This document shows positions 17,318-24,857 of a stretch of DNA of 45,924 bases, one piece after another. A model generated the notes under the pieces. The model was not told the origin of the DNA. It saw nothing but the letters and a program-made list of their open reading frames with translations, and ran no database searches. Position 1 is the first letter of the stretch, and each line of letters opens with the position of its first letter. The position numbers were made by a program, and so were the translations under genes. Source of the stretch: Desulfobacteraceae bacterium UBA2174 (GTDB lineage: Bacteria; Desulfobacterota; Desulfobacteria; Desulfobacterales; UBA2174); contig DCWA01000002.1 of assembly GCA_002327445.1 (NCBI GenBank), positions 1-45,924 on the forward strand, read 5' to 3'.

Positions 17318-17977
17318 ATGCACACGATATACGAATGGGTCGCCGGACCCTTGACCTGGATCGCCTTCCTGATCTTCTTCGGGGGCCTGCTCTACCGGCT
17401 GGTGCGGTTGGTGACCCTCGTCCGGCGCAAGGAACCGTTCATCTTCACCTACATGAGCCTCAAGTACGGCCTGCGCTCGATCCTGCACTGGAGCCTGCCC
17501 TTCGGCACGGTCAACTGGCGCCTGCACCCGGTGTTGACCATCGTCACCTTCGCCTTTCACATCTGCCTGCTGGCGGCCCCGATCTTCCTGATGGCCCATG
17601 CGATCCTGTTCAAGGAGGCGTGGGGCGTCGGCTGGCCGAGTCTGCCGGATGCGGTGGCCGACGGGATGACGGTGGTCGTCATCGCCGGGGCCATTTTCTT
17701 TCTCGTGCGCCGGATCGTGCGGCCGGAGGTGCGTTTCGTCACCTCGGCTTCCGACTACGTGCTGCTGGCCATCGTGGCGGCACCGTTCGTCACTGGATTC
17801 ATCGCTTATCACCAGTTCTTCGCCTACCGCTGGATGCTGGTGGCGCACATGGTCTCGGGTCAGATCATGCTTGTGGCGATTCCCTTCACCCGCTTGGCGC
17901 ACATGCTCTTTGCTCCCTTGACCCGGGCGTACATGGGCAGCGAGTTCGGCGGCGTGCGGCGAGCCATCGACTGGTAG
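17318..17977 (+). CDS. tmcC: TmcC-like membrane cytochrome b subunit
   Basis: The start is taken at ATG 17318 (MHTIYEWV), giving 219 aa. Five or six transmembrane helices are visible (TWIAFLIFFGGLLYRLV, TIVTFAFHICLLAAPIFLMAHAIL, MTVVVIAGAIFFLV, VLLAIVAAPFVTGFIAYHQFF, VSGQIMLVAIPFTRLAHM). Histidines in them (FAFHICLL, LMAHAIL, AYHQFF, LVAHMVSG) can ligate b haems, as in the NarI/DsrM-like family to which TmcC belongs. It would pass electrons between the quinone pool or TmcB and periplasmic TmcA. The gene lies inside the tmc operon. Confidence 0.9.
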   Translation: MHTIYEWVAGPLTWIAFLIFFGGLLYRLVRLVTLVRRKEPFIFTYMSLKYGLRSILHWSLPFGTVNWRLHPVLTIVTFAFHICLLAAPIFLMAHAILFKEAWGVGWPSLPDAVADGMTVVVIAGAIFFLVRRIVRPEVRFVTSASDYVLLAIVAAPFVTGFIAYHQFFAYRWMLVAHMVSGQIMLVAIPFTRLAHMLFAPLTRAYMGSEFGGVRRAIDW

Positions 17978-18010
17978 CCGGCGCCGGCCGTTTTTTGAGG
18001 AGGTGGCATC

Positions 18011-19348
18011 TTGGCACAGCCCACCCAAAGCGAAGCCAAGCAGATAGTGGATCCCGGCATCGAAAAAGGGGCCGCGGGCCTCACCGAAGACCGGATCCAG
18101 GCGGTGATCAACCACGTGATTCAGAATGAGACCGGAGCGCGGCTCAAGGTTTACGTGGATACCTGCGTCCACTGCGGGCTCTGTTCCGAGGCCTGCCACT
18201 ATTACCTTTCCCACGACAAGGACCCGAGGTATTCCCCGGTGGGCAAGGTCAAGCAGACCCTCTGGGAGATGCTGCGGCGCAACGGCCGGGTCAGCGTCGA
18301 CTTCATGCGCCGGGCCGCGGAGATCGCCCACACCGAGTGCAACCTGTGCAAGCGGTGCGCCATGTACTGCCCCTTCGGCATCGACATCGCCTACCTGATG
18401 TTGGTGGTGCGGCGCATCGTGCACCTGCTGGGCATGACCCCCCAGTACATCCAGGACACCGCCCACAGTCACGCGGCGGTTTGCAATCAGATGTGGGTCA
18501 AGCCGGACGAGTGGCCCGACACCTTGCAATGGCAGGAGGAGGAGGCCAGGGGGGAGATGCCGACGCTGCGGATTCCCCTGGAAAAGGAGGGGGCCGACAT
18601 CATGTACTCGGTCATCGGTCCCGAGCCCAAGTTCCAGGCTCAGTTGATCTACCAGGCGGCGGTGATCATGAACGCGGCCGGGGCCGACTGGACCATGCCG
18701 GCCACCGCGGGCTGGGACAACAGCGACATGGCGATGTTTACCGGCGACAACGAGGTGATGGGCCGCATCAAGCGGGACCATTACGAGACCGCGGCCCGGC
18801 TGCGGGTCAAGCGCATCGTGATGGGCGAATGCGGCCATGCCTTCCGGTCGGTCTACGATGTGGGCAACCGTTGGCTCGGCTGGCGCATCCCGCCCATCCC
18901 CATCATCCACGCCATCGAGTTCTACCACGAACTCATCACCTCCGGCAAAATCCGGGTGGCCAAGAAATTCCAGACTCCGGTGACGATCCACGACCCTTGC
19001 AACGTGGTGCGCGGCGGGGGCCTCCACCACATGGCCCGGGAACTGGCCCATGCCCTTTGCGAGGAGGTGGTGGAGATGTACCCCAACTGCGAGCACAACT
19101 ACTGCTGCTGCGCCGGCGGCGGGGTGATCAACTGCGGGCCGCCCTGGAAAAGCAAGCGCATCGAGGGCAACCGCATCAAGGCCGACCAGCTCGCCGACGC
19201 CAAGATCCGCGGCGCCAAGGTCCTGATCGCTCCCTGCCACAACTGCCACAGCGGGCTGGAGGATATCAACCATGCCTACGGCCTCGGCATGGAGATCAAG
19301 TTCTTCGGCGACATCCTCTACGAGGTGATGGAAAAACCGGAGGCATAA
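18011..19348 (+). CDS. tmcB: TmcB-like iron-sulfur (HdrD/CCG-domain) subunit
   Basis: A 445-aa cytoplasmic protein initiated at TTG (18011), chosen because GAGGAGGTGG sits directly upstream and no ATG does. Two [4Fe-4S] ferredoxin motifs are complete: CVHCGLCSEAC (C52-C62) and CNLCKRCAMYCP (C110-C120). The C-terminal half has two CCG (HdrB/D) motifs: CGHAFRSVYD with HDPCNVVRGGG, and CEHNYCCCAGGG with APCHNCHSG. Family members bind a special [4Fe-4S] cluster there and catalyse thiol/disulfide-type chemistry; the TmcB substrate is not established. The gene ends 9 bp before tmcA. Confidence 0.93.
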   Translation: MAQPTQSEAKQIVDPGIEKGAAGLTEDRIQAVINHVIQNETGARLKVYVDTCVHCGLCSEACHYYLSHDKDPRYSPVGKVKQTLWEMLRRNGRVSVDFMRRAAEIAHTECNLCKRCAMYCPFGIDIAYLMLVVRRIVHLLGMTPQYIQDTAHSHAAVCNQMWVKPDEWPDTLQWQEEEARGEMPTLRIPLEKEGADIMYSVIGPEPKFQAQLIYQAAVIMNAAGADWTMPATAGWDNSDMAMFTGDNEVMGRIKRDHYETAARLRVKRIVMGECGHAFRSVYDVGNRWLGWRIPPIPIIHAIEFYHELITSGKIRVAKKFQTPVTIHDPCNVVRGGGLHHMARELAHALCEEVVEMYPNCEHNYCCCAGGGVINCGPPWKSKRIEGNRIKADQLADAKIRGAKVLIAPCHNCHSGLEDINHAYGLGMEIKFFGDILYEVMEKPEA

Positions 19349-19357
19349 GGAGACGCG

Positions 19358-19741
19358 ATGAAATCGTTTGTTCCGGTGTGGCTGGCCATCGCCTTGGCCC
19401 TGTTGTCCGCCGCCGCGCTCAAGGCCCAGGAGGACATGCGGACGGTGCCAAACGATGCGTTTGTGTCCCCTCAGCGGCCGCCGTCGGTGTTTGTGCATGA
19501 CGCCCACAACGAGGCCGCCGGCATCGACGAATGCAACCAATGTCACCACGTGTACCGGGACGGCGAACTGGTGGCGGACGAGTCCAGCGAAGACCAGCGC
19601 TGCAGCGACTGCCATGCCGAGGAGGCCGCCGGCGACGGCCCGCCGGCGTTGATGGACGCCTTTCACGGCAACTGCAAACAGTGCCACCTGGAAAATGGCA
19701 AGGGGCCGGTCATGTGCGGCGAATGCCACCAGCGCCAATGA
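19358..19741 (+). CDS. tmcA: TmcA, type II (acidic) tetrahaem cytochrome c3
   Basis: A 127-aa periplasmic cytochrome with an N-terminal signal peptide (VPVWLAIALALLSAAALKAQ). Four CxxCH haem sites lie at about residues 59 (CNQCH), 82 (CSDCH), 106 (CKQCH) and 120 (CGECH). His47, His50, His64 and His103 are available as distal ligands, which gives bis-His tetrahaem c3 geometry. The protein is acidic (ELVADESSEDQ), as described for type II c3. It accepts electrons from type I c3 and hydrogenases and donates to the Tmc membrane complex. Confidence 0.93.
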   Translation: MKSFVPVWLAIALALLSAAALKAQEDMRTVPNDAFVSPQRPPSVFVHDAHNEAAGIDECNQCHHVYRDGELVADESSEDQRCSDCHAEEAAGDGPPALMDAFHGNCKQCHLENGKGPVMCGECHQRQ

Positions 19742-19789
19742 CCCGCGACCGATGACCAACGCCAACGCGGCAACCGCATGGAGGATGCC

Positions 19790-20140
19790 ATGCCGAAAAA
19801 AATCCTCATCGTCGAAGACGATCCGGTGATCGTGAAATACCTCCAGGCCGTGTTCAGCGACAACGGATACGCCACCTGCGCGGCGGGGACCTCGCCGGAA
19901 GCGATGGACATGGTGCGGACCGAAAAGCCGGACCTGATCACCCTCGACCTCCAGTTGCCCGGGGAATGGGGACCGCGGTTCTACCGCAAGCTGCGCCAGG
20001 CCGAGGACCTGCGGGAGATCCCGGTGATCGTGGTCAGCGGCATCGACGGCGACCATGCCATCAAGGGCGCCATCGCTTTCGTCAAGAAGCCCTTCGATCC
20101 GGAAAAGCTCATCGGCATCGTCAAGAACACCATCGGCTGA
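19790..20140 (+). CDS. Single-domain response regulator (CheY-like receiver)
   Basis: 116 aa from ATG 19790; GGAGG at 19780 is its ribosome site, so the upstream in-frame ATG at 19778 is not used. It is a receiver domain only: acidic pair in ILIVEDDP, phospho-acceptor Asp53 in LITLDLQLPG, Ser in VVSGIDG and Lys in FVKKPFDP. There is no output domain. It lies 48 bp after tmcA and may be co-transcribed with the tmc genes. I recall receiver-domain genes near tmc in Desulfovibrio too. No histidine kinase is in the window. Confidence 0.9.
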   Translation: MPKKILIVEDDPVIVKYLQAVFSDNGYATCAAGTSPEAMDMVRTEKPDLITLDLQLPGEWGPRFYRKLRQAEDLREIPVIVVSGIDGDHAIKGAIAFVKKPFDPEKLIGIVKNTIG

Positions 20141-20330
20141 CGGATCCGGCGGCGCCCGAACGGCCAAAAGGGGGCCATTGGCTCTTGTCTGGGTGGACGA
20201 ATCATGTTATTGCAATCAACGTTTTTTCCGCCCTTTGACGCCGAGGCCGGTCCGGGCCCCTGCCCGATGAGCGCCGGTTTCGCTGCCGCATTCGTGGATA
20301 AGCGGGTTTCCAAAAAGAGGAGAGACGGCA

Positions 20331-20831
20331 ATGGACCGCAAAAGCATGAGCACGCCCATCGTTCTGGTTATTCTGGCGGGGATCCTGGTTCAAATCATTC
20401 TGCTTTTCGGCGACAACCGCGCGCTGCCCCATCGTACGGCCATCGCTTTCTCCAAGGCATACTTCCAGCTTGATCCGGCCATGGGCAAGTTCCTCTGCAG
20501 CGACCTGAAGGGCGATGAAGAGGTCGATCCGGTGGCCACCCTGCGCATCCGGCGCTTCGACGAGGCCCGCGAACGCGGCATTCCCCTCGGCATGGTCCAA
20601 TCGAATCTCTACCACGTCGATTCCTTCACCGAATTCAACGAGGACGGCAGCCAGGCCAAGGTGCGCATCACCGCGGCCCGCCGCACGGCCATCAACCCCG
20701 TCTACGCCTGGGTGAGTCGGCTGTTTTTCATCGGAGAGAGCCAGCACATGGAAGAAACCCTCGATCTGGTGAAGGAAGAAGGGGCCTGGAAGGTTTGCGG
20801 GAATCCCTTCGGGTTGGCCGACCTCACCTGA
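20331..20831 (+). CDS. Membrane-anchored hypothetical protein, 166 aa
   Basis: Not recognised. One N-terminal transmembrane segment (TPIVLVILAGILVQIILLFG) anchors a ~140-residue periplasmic domain. A GAGGAGAG ribosome site precedes the ATG. The domain ends EETLDLVKEEGAWKVCGNPF, a pattern common in NTF2/SnoaL-like or DUF4878-type periplasmic domains, but this is only a resemblance. Two cysteines (FLCSDLKG and KVCGNPF) could pair. It stands alone after the tmc block. Confidence 0.7.
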   Translation: MDRKSMSTPIVLVILAGILVQIILLFGDNRALPHRTAIAFSKAYFQLDPAMGKFLCSDLKGDEEVDPVATLRIRRFDEARERGIPLGMVQSNLYHVDSFTEFNEDGSQAKVRITAARRTAINPVYAWVSRLFFIGESQHMEETLDLVKEEGAWKVCGNPFGLADLT

Positions 20832-20921
20832 CCTGGTCCTGTCCGCGGCAGCGGCCTCCGCTGTTCAATGGCGGCCGCTGCCGATGTATCGGCCGCCGCC
20901 ATGCGCAGGACGCGATTTCCC

Positions 20922-21680
20922 ATGGACCCTGTCTACATCCAGCTTCGGGAACGCGCCTGCCGAATCGTTTCCGCCTGCCCGCGCCCCGGATTCTACCGTG
21001 ACTGCGCCGATGCCTGCGCCTGGTCCCGCAATTTCTACCTCACCGATCCGATCATCGCCCGATTGAAACGGTTCGTCACCGCGCGGCTCAGTGATGATTT
21101 CGGCCATGGCCTGCGCCATGCCGCCAAGGTGACCCTGGACGCCGGTGCCCTGGTGGTGGCGGAAAGCGGGGGCGGCCGGCGGAGTGACGGCCCAATGATT
21201 GCGGCGGTGCGCCATGTCCAGTGCGCGGGGTTGCTGCACGACATCGAACGCTCCCGGCCGGATCACGCTCTGGCGGGCGCGCTTTCCGCCCGCCGGGTGC
21301 TGAGGAACTACCCCCTGCCGCCCGAGGCCGTGGCCGACATCTGCAGCGCCATCAGCAATCACGAAGCCTTCAAGGATGTCGCCGCGCCGTCCACCCCTGC
21401 CGCCGACCTGATCGACGCCTGCCTCTACGATGCCGACAAGTTCCGCTGGGGGCCGGACAATTTCACCGACACGATCTGGGACATGGTCACCTTCGCCCGC
21501 ATTCCGCCCGCCGCCTTCGTCCACCACTACCCGAGGGGCATGGAAAGCCTCGAGCGAATCCGTGGTACCTTCCGCAGCCCCACCGGCCGGCGCTACGGAC
21601 CCGAATTCATCGACATCGGCATCGAGGTCGGGTGGCGCCTCTACGACGTGATTCTCGAAGAATTCGCGGCTGTGCTGTAA
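20922..21680 (+). CDS. HD-domain protein with cysteine-rich N-terminus
   Basis: 252 aa when started at ATG 20922 (MDPVYIQLR). The N-terminal ~45 residues hold four cysteines (RACRIVSACP and RDCADAC), possibly a metal or Fe-S site. An HD phosphohydrolase core follows: H in GHGLRHAAKV, the HD pair in CAGLLHDIERS, H in AISNHEAF and the final D in CLYDADKFRWG, a complete metal-binding set. HD proteins hydrolyse phosphoesters, often nucleotides; the substrate is unknown. The gene is about 90 bp downstream of the previous gene and 37 bp upstream of a small secreted protein. Confidence 0.75.
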   Translation: MDPVYIQLRERACRIVSACPRPGFYRDCADACAWSRNFYLTDPIIARLKRFVTARLSDDFGHGLRHAAKVTLDAGALVVAESGGGRRSDGPMIAAVRHVQCAGLLHDIERSRPDHALAGALSARRVLRNYPLPPEAVADICSAISNHEAFKDVAAPSTPAADLIDACLYDADKFRWGPDNFTDTIWDMVTFARIPPAAFVHHYPRGMESLERIRGTFRSPTGRRYGPEFIDIGIEVGWRLYDVILEEFAAVL

Positions 21681-21717
21681 GTCCCATGCCAAACTGGCGA
21701 AAGAAAGGAGGCCGGAC

Positions 21718-21993
21718 ATGATAAAGAGTTGCCGACGGTGGCTGTTGATCGGCCTGCTGTGGGTTTGTGCGACGCCTGTTTTCGCCGATGACCTGGAGGG
21801 GCGCATCGAGTCCATCGACCCCGGCGACCAGTCCTTTGTCGTTCAGGGGATCCGCTTTTTTGCCACTCCGTCCACGGACTACGACGACGACTTGTCCGGT
21901 TTTGGTGACCTGAAGGTCGGCCTGACTGTGGAGGTGGACTTCGAGTACCGTGGCGGCCGGCACGTGGCCAAGGAAATCGAGCATGAGGATTGA
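21718..21993 (+). CDS. Small secreted protein, DUF5666-like
   Basis: A 91-aa protein with a signal peptide (WLLIGLLWVCATPVFA) and a ~65-residue beta-rich acidic mature domain (LEGRIESIDPGDQSFVVQG, then VGLTVEVDFEYRGGRHVAKE). This resembles the OB-fold-like DUF5666 unit found in periplasmic proteins. AAAGGAGG lies 7 bp before the ATG. Function unknown. It is followed by a GlsB/YeaQ protein gene 30 bp on, likely the same operon. Confidence 0.7.
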   Translation: MIKSCRRWLLIGLLWVCATPVFADDLEGRIESIDPGDQSFVVQGIRFFATPSTDYDDDLSGFGDLKVGLTVEVDFEYRGGRHVAKEIEHED

Positions 21994-22023
21994 CGGATGA
22001 TGGATAACAACGAGGAGGAATGA

Positions 22024-22272
22024 ATGGGAATTCTGTCATGGATCGTGATGGGGCTGATCGTCGGCTGGCTGGCCAAGGCGATCCTGCCCGGCAAGGACCC
22101 CGGAGGGATGATCGTGACCATGCTCATCGGGATCGCGGGCGCCTTCGTCGGCGGGTTTGTCGGTTCTTTCCTGGGGTTCGGGCCGGTGACGGGCATCAAC
22201 CCGGGCAGCATCCTGGTGGCCACGGGGGGTGCGGTGCTGTTGCTGATCCTGTACCGGGCGATCAAGAAATGA
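22024..22272 (+). CDS. GlsB/YeaQ/YmgE family membrane protein
   Basis: An 82-aa, very hydrophobic protein with three membrane segments separated by glycine-rich turns (WIVMGLIVGWLAKAILPG, then GGMIVTMLIGIAGAFVGGFV and a final helix). This is the pattern of the small transglycosylase-associated or stress-induced YeaQ family. GAGGAGGAATG precedes the start. Biochemical function is not established for the family. Confidence 0.88.
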   Translation: MGILSWIVMGLIVGWLAKAILPGKDPGGMIVTMLIGIAGAFVGGFVGSFLGFGPVTGINPGSILVATGGAVLLLILYRAIKK

Positions 22273-22289
22273 TCCACCCGGACCATTTG

Positions 22290-22390
22290 ATTTTCAACCC
22301 CGGAGACCACCGAGGGACACGGAGAAAAACATCATTTCAGTTGGTTTCCCCTGTGGTTGCTGCGTCCTCGATGGGGGTTGCCAATATTTA
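22290..22390. repeat. Degenerate inverted repeat of the CACGGAG type
   Basis: The region between two genes contains ACCCCGGAGACCACCGAGGG followed by ACACGGAGAAAAA, and after a short spacer the partly complementary TTTCCCCTGTGG and GTCCTCGATGGGG. It has no coding signal and resembles the element at 24010-24090. Confidence 0.4.
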
Positions 22391-22480
22391 CGAACTTGTC
22401 GGAAACCGGTTCGTCGCTGTCGAGACGGGCGCCGGCGGTGGATCGACCCTGTCCGATGGGGAAGCCAAAGAGATGATATC

Positions 22481-22909
22481 ATGACGGATTTTGAGAGATT
22501 GGTCCAGAAGTTGAAATTGATCGAGGCGCTTTATTGCGGGGCCGCCACCCCGGGGGAACGGGCGGCGGCCGACAGCGCCCGCCAGCGCATCCGGGAACGC
22601 ATCGCGCAGTGCCAGGCGGCCGACCCTCCGGTGGAGTACAAGTTCACCCTGCAGAACATGTGGTCCCGGCGCCTCTTCGTGGCACTGCTGCGGCGCTATG
22701 ACATCAAACCCTACCGTTATTATCGGCAGCGCCACACCACGGTGATGGCCAAGGTGCCCAAGGCTTTCGTGGATGAAACCTTGTGGCCGCAGTTCATGGA
22801 ACTCGACAAGGAGCTGACCGATCATATCAACACCTCCTGCGAATTCATCATCAACCAGGCGGTCCATGGGGATGCTTCGGAGGCCGAGGAGATTCGGGCC
22901 ATCGCCTGA
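22481..22909 (+). CDS. Hypothetical protein, 142 aa
   Basis: Family not recognised. The soluble protein begins with a helix (FERLVQKLKLIEALYCGAAT) and a basic helical region (ADSARQRIRERIAQC). A central segment follows (NMWSRRLFVALLRRYDIKPY, then RYYRQRHTTVMAKVPKAFVD) and an acidic C-terminus. The conserved-looking LWPQFMELDKELTDHINTSC suggests a real fold, and codon use matches the neighbours. There is no signal peptide or membrane segment. Confidence 0.7.
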   Translation: MTDFERLVQKLKLIEALYCGAATPGERAAADSARQRIRERIAQCQAADPPVEYKFTLQNMWSRRLFVALLRRYDIKPYRYYRQRHTTVMAKVPKAFVDETLWPQFMELDKELTDHINTSCEFIINQAVHGDASEAEEIRAIA

Positions 22910-23029
22910 GCCCCCGTCGACCTTGCGCGCGATCCTTGAAAACACCGAGAACGATTCTATGTTGCGGCCACCGGAACCATCCGGGAGAGTCGAACCGGTC
23001 CGTTTGCGAGGGCCAAAAAGGAGTCCACG

Positions 23030-23983
23030 ATGCGCATTGCTGTTTTCGGTACCGGCGGCGTCGGCGGGTATTTCGGCGGGCGGTTGGCCCAGGCCGGCCA
23101 CCATGTGACTTTCATCGCCCGCGGGGCGCATCTGGAGGCCATTCGCCGCGACGGATTGCGGGTGGAGAGCATCGCCGGCGATTTTCACGTGGCGCCGGCG
23201 TCGGCGGTGGACGATCCGTCGGTGGTGGGGGTGGTGGACCTGGTGCTGGTGGGTGTCAAGGCGCCCCAGGTGGCCGAAGCGGCCCGGGCCATGAAGCCGC
23301 TGGTCGGCCCCGGCACGGTGGTGCTGCCGCTGCAGAACGGCGTGGAGGCCGCCGACCAGCTCGCCGAGGTCCTTGGCCGGGAGCCGGTGGTGGGCGGGCT
23401 GTGCAAGCTCATAGCCATGATCGCCGGGCCGGGTCGGATCCGCCATCTCGGGATGCCGCCCCAAATTGTTTTCGGAGAGCTGGACAACCGCGCCAGCGAG
23501 CGCACCGCCCGGCTCAAGACGCTTTTTGACACCTGCCAGGGCCTGGAAGCCCGCGTGGCCGAGGACATTCACGCGGCTATCTGGGGGAAGTTCATCTTCA
23601 TCGCCGCTTTCAGCGGGGTGGGGGCGGTGGCGCGGGTGCCGGCCGGCGTGATGCGGACCGTTCCGGAAACCCGGGGGCTGATCGAAGCGGCGATGAACGA
23701 GATCCGGGATGTGGCGCTGGCGCGGGGGGTCCGGTTGGACGACACGGTGGTGGCACGCTCCATGGCCGCCATCGACGCGCTGCCACCCCAGGGGACGGCT
23801 TCGATGCAACGCGACATCATGGCGGGCCGCCCCAGCGAGTTGTCGGCCCAGAACGGCGCCGTTGTTCGCTTGGCCCGGGAGGCGGGGATCGCCGTGCCGG
23901 TGAACGATTTTCTCTACCGGGCGCTCATCGCTCAGGAACGGCTGGCGCGCGGCGAAATCGATGCCGCAGCCGCCGGCGCCTGA
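23030..23983 (+). CDS. panE: 2-dehydropantoate 2-reductase (ketopantoate reductase family)
   Basis: The 317-aa protein has an N-terminal NADPH-binding Rossmann fold (MRIAVFGTGGVGGYFGGRLA) and the family core VLVGVKAPQVAEAARAM followed by TVVLPLQNGVEAADQL. Catalytic Lys is in WGKFIFIAAFSGV, and SMQRDIMAGRPSELSAQNG is the conserved C-terminal substrate segment. It would reduce ketopantoate to pantoate for CoA synthesis. The family includes enzymes with other 2-oxoacid substrates, and no other pan genes are nearby. AAAAAGGAG precedes the ATG. Confidence 0.85.
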   Translation: MRIAVFGTGGVGGYFGGRLAQAGHHVTFIARGAHLEAIRRDGLRVESIAGDFHVAPASAVDDPSVVGVVDLVLVGVKAPQVAEAARAMKPLVGPGTVVLPLQNGVEAADQLAEVLGREPVVGGLCKLIAMIAGPGRIRHLGMPPQIVFGELDNRASERTARLKTLFDTCQGLEARVAEDIHAAIWGKFIFIAAFSGVGAVARVPAGVMRTVPETRGLIEAAMNEIRDVALARGVRLDDTVVARSMAAIDALPPQGTASMQRDIMAGRPSELSAQNGAVVRLAREAGIAVPVNDFLYRALIAQERLARGEIDAAAAGA

Positions 23984-24009
23984 GCAAAGACGGTGGCAGA
24001 GGTTGGATG

Positions 24010-24090
24010 TTCAACCCCAGGGTTCACCGGGAGGCACCCAGATGAACAAGCCATTCAAATGGGCAACCTCTGTGTCTCCGGTAGGTTGAA
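24010..24090. repeat. Inverted repeat TTCAACC...GGTTGAA
   Basis: Perfect 7-bp outer arms (24010-24016 and 24084-24090) enclose a GC-rich imperfect palindrome (CACCGGGAGGCACCCAGA versus CCTCTGTGTCTCCGGTA). It lies between panE and the acyltransferase gene. It could form a hairpin in the transcript. Confidence 0.5.
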
Positions 24091-24131
24091 ATTTTCGGTT
24101 TTGTTCAAGGCGACAAAACGGAGGCGGAACG

Positions 24132-24806
24132 GTGCGGTTGGAGCGGTACCATCGGTTGATCATCACCCTTGGCGCAATGATCTTCAGGTTGTGGTTTGCC
24201 ACCTGCCGGATCAAGATCGTGGGCCGGGACATCCATCGGCGCTACATCCTTGAGCCGGCGTCCATCGTGGGCGCGACCTGGCACCGCAATGCCATCTTTC
24301 TCGTCTGGTTTTTCCGGCGGCAGCACCCCTTGATCATGTTCAGCCGCAGCCGGGACGGAGACCTGCTGGCCGGTTTCGCCGCCAGGCTCGGCGTGATCCC
24401 GGTGCGCGGATCCTCCAGCCGGGGAGGGCGGGAGGCGCTGGAACAAATGCGCCTGAGCCTCCTGGCCCCCGAGCCGGCCAAGGCAGCCACGGTGCTCGAC
24501 GGGCCCCAGGGCCCTCCGTTTGTCGCCAAGAAAGGAATGATCGTGCTGGCCATGCAGACCGGCCGTCTCCTGGTGCCCATCATGATGAGCGCCCACCCGG
24601 CGATCACCCTGCGCAAGGCCTGGGACAAGACGCTGATTCCCTTGCCCTTCAGCCGGGTGACGGTGGTTTACGAAAAACCGTGGCGCGTTCCCCCGGATTT
24701 GAACGAAGAGGGGATGGAACACCTGCGCCGGGAGGTGGAAGAAACCCTCAACCGGATGATGCGCGAGGCCGACGCCGACACCGGCTACCGGGCGCCAGCG
24801 GCCTGA
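24132..24806 (+). CDS. DUF374 lysophospholipid acyltransferase-like protein
   Basis: A 224-aa protein starting at GTG. It has an N-terminal membrane-associated stretch (LIITLGAMIFRLWFATCRI) and the conserved DUF374 blocks ATWHRNAIFLVWFFRR, SRDGDLLAGFAARLGVIPVRG with SSSRGGREAL, and TVLDGPQGPPFVAKKGMIVLA. This family is related to plsC-type acyltransferases and is proposed to acylate lipid A or lysophospholipid-like acceptors at the inner membrane. The particular acceptor is unknown. Confidence 0.85.
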   Translation: MRLERYHRLIITLGAMIFRLWFATCRIKIVGRDIHRRYILEPASIVGATWHRNAIFLVWFFRRQHPLIMFSRSRDGDLLAGFAARLGVIPVRGSSSRGGREALEQMRLSLLAPEPAKAATVLDGPQGPPFVAKKGMIVLAMQTGRLLVPIMMSAHPAITLRKAWDKTLIPLPFSRVTVVYEKPWRVPPDLNEEGMEHLRREVEETLNRMMREADADTGYRAPAA

Positions 24807-24857
24807 CCCGGCGGAGGACGCTGGCGCGTTTCATTGCCATACCCAAGGAGGCCCACC

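Noticed and set aside
17264..20167. Minus-strand ORF of 967 codons across the tmc operon
   Set aside because: It is antisense to four well-identified genes and is full of H, D, V, G and Q, as expected from the complement of GC-rich codons. No family is recognisable.
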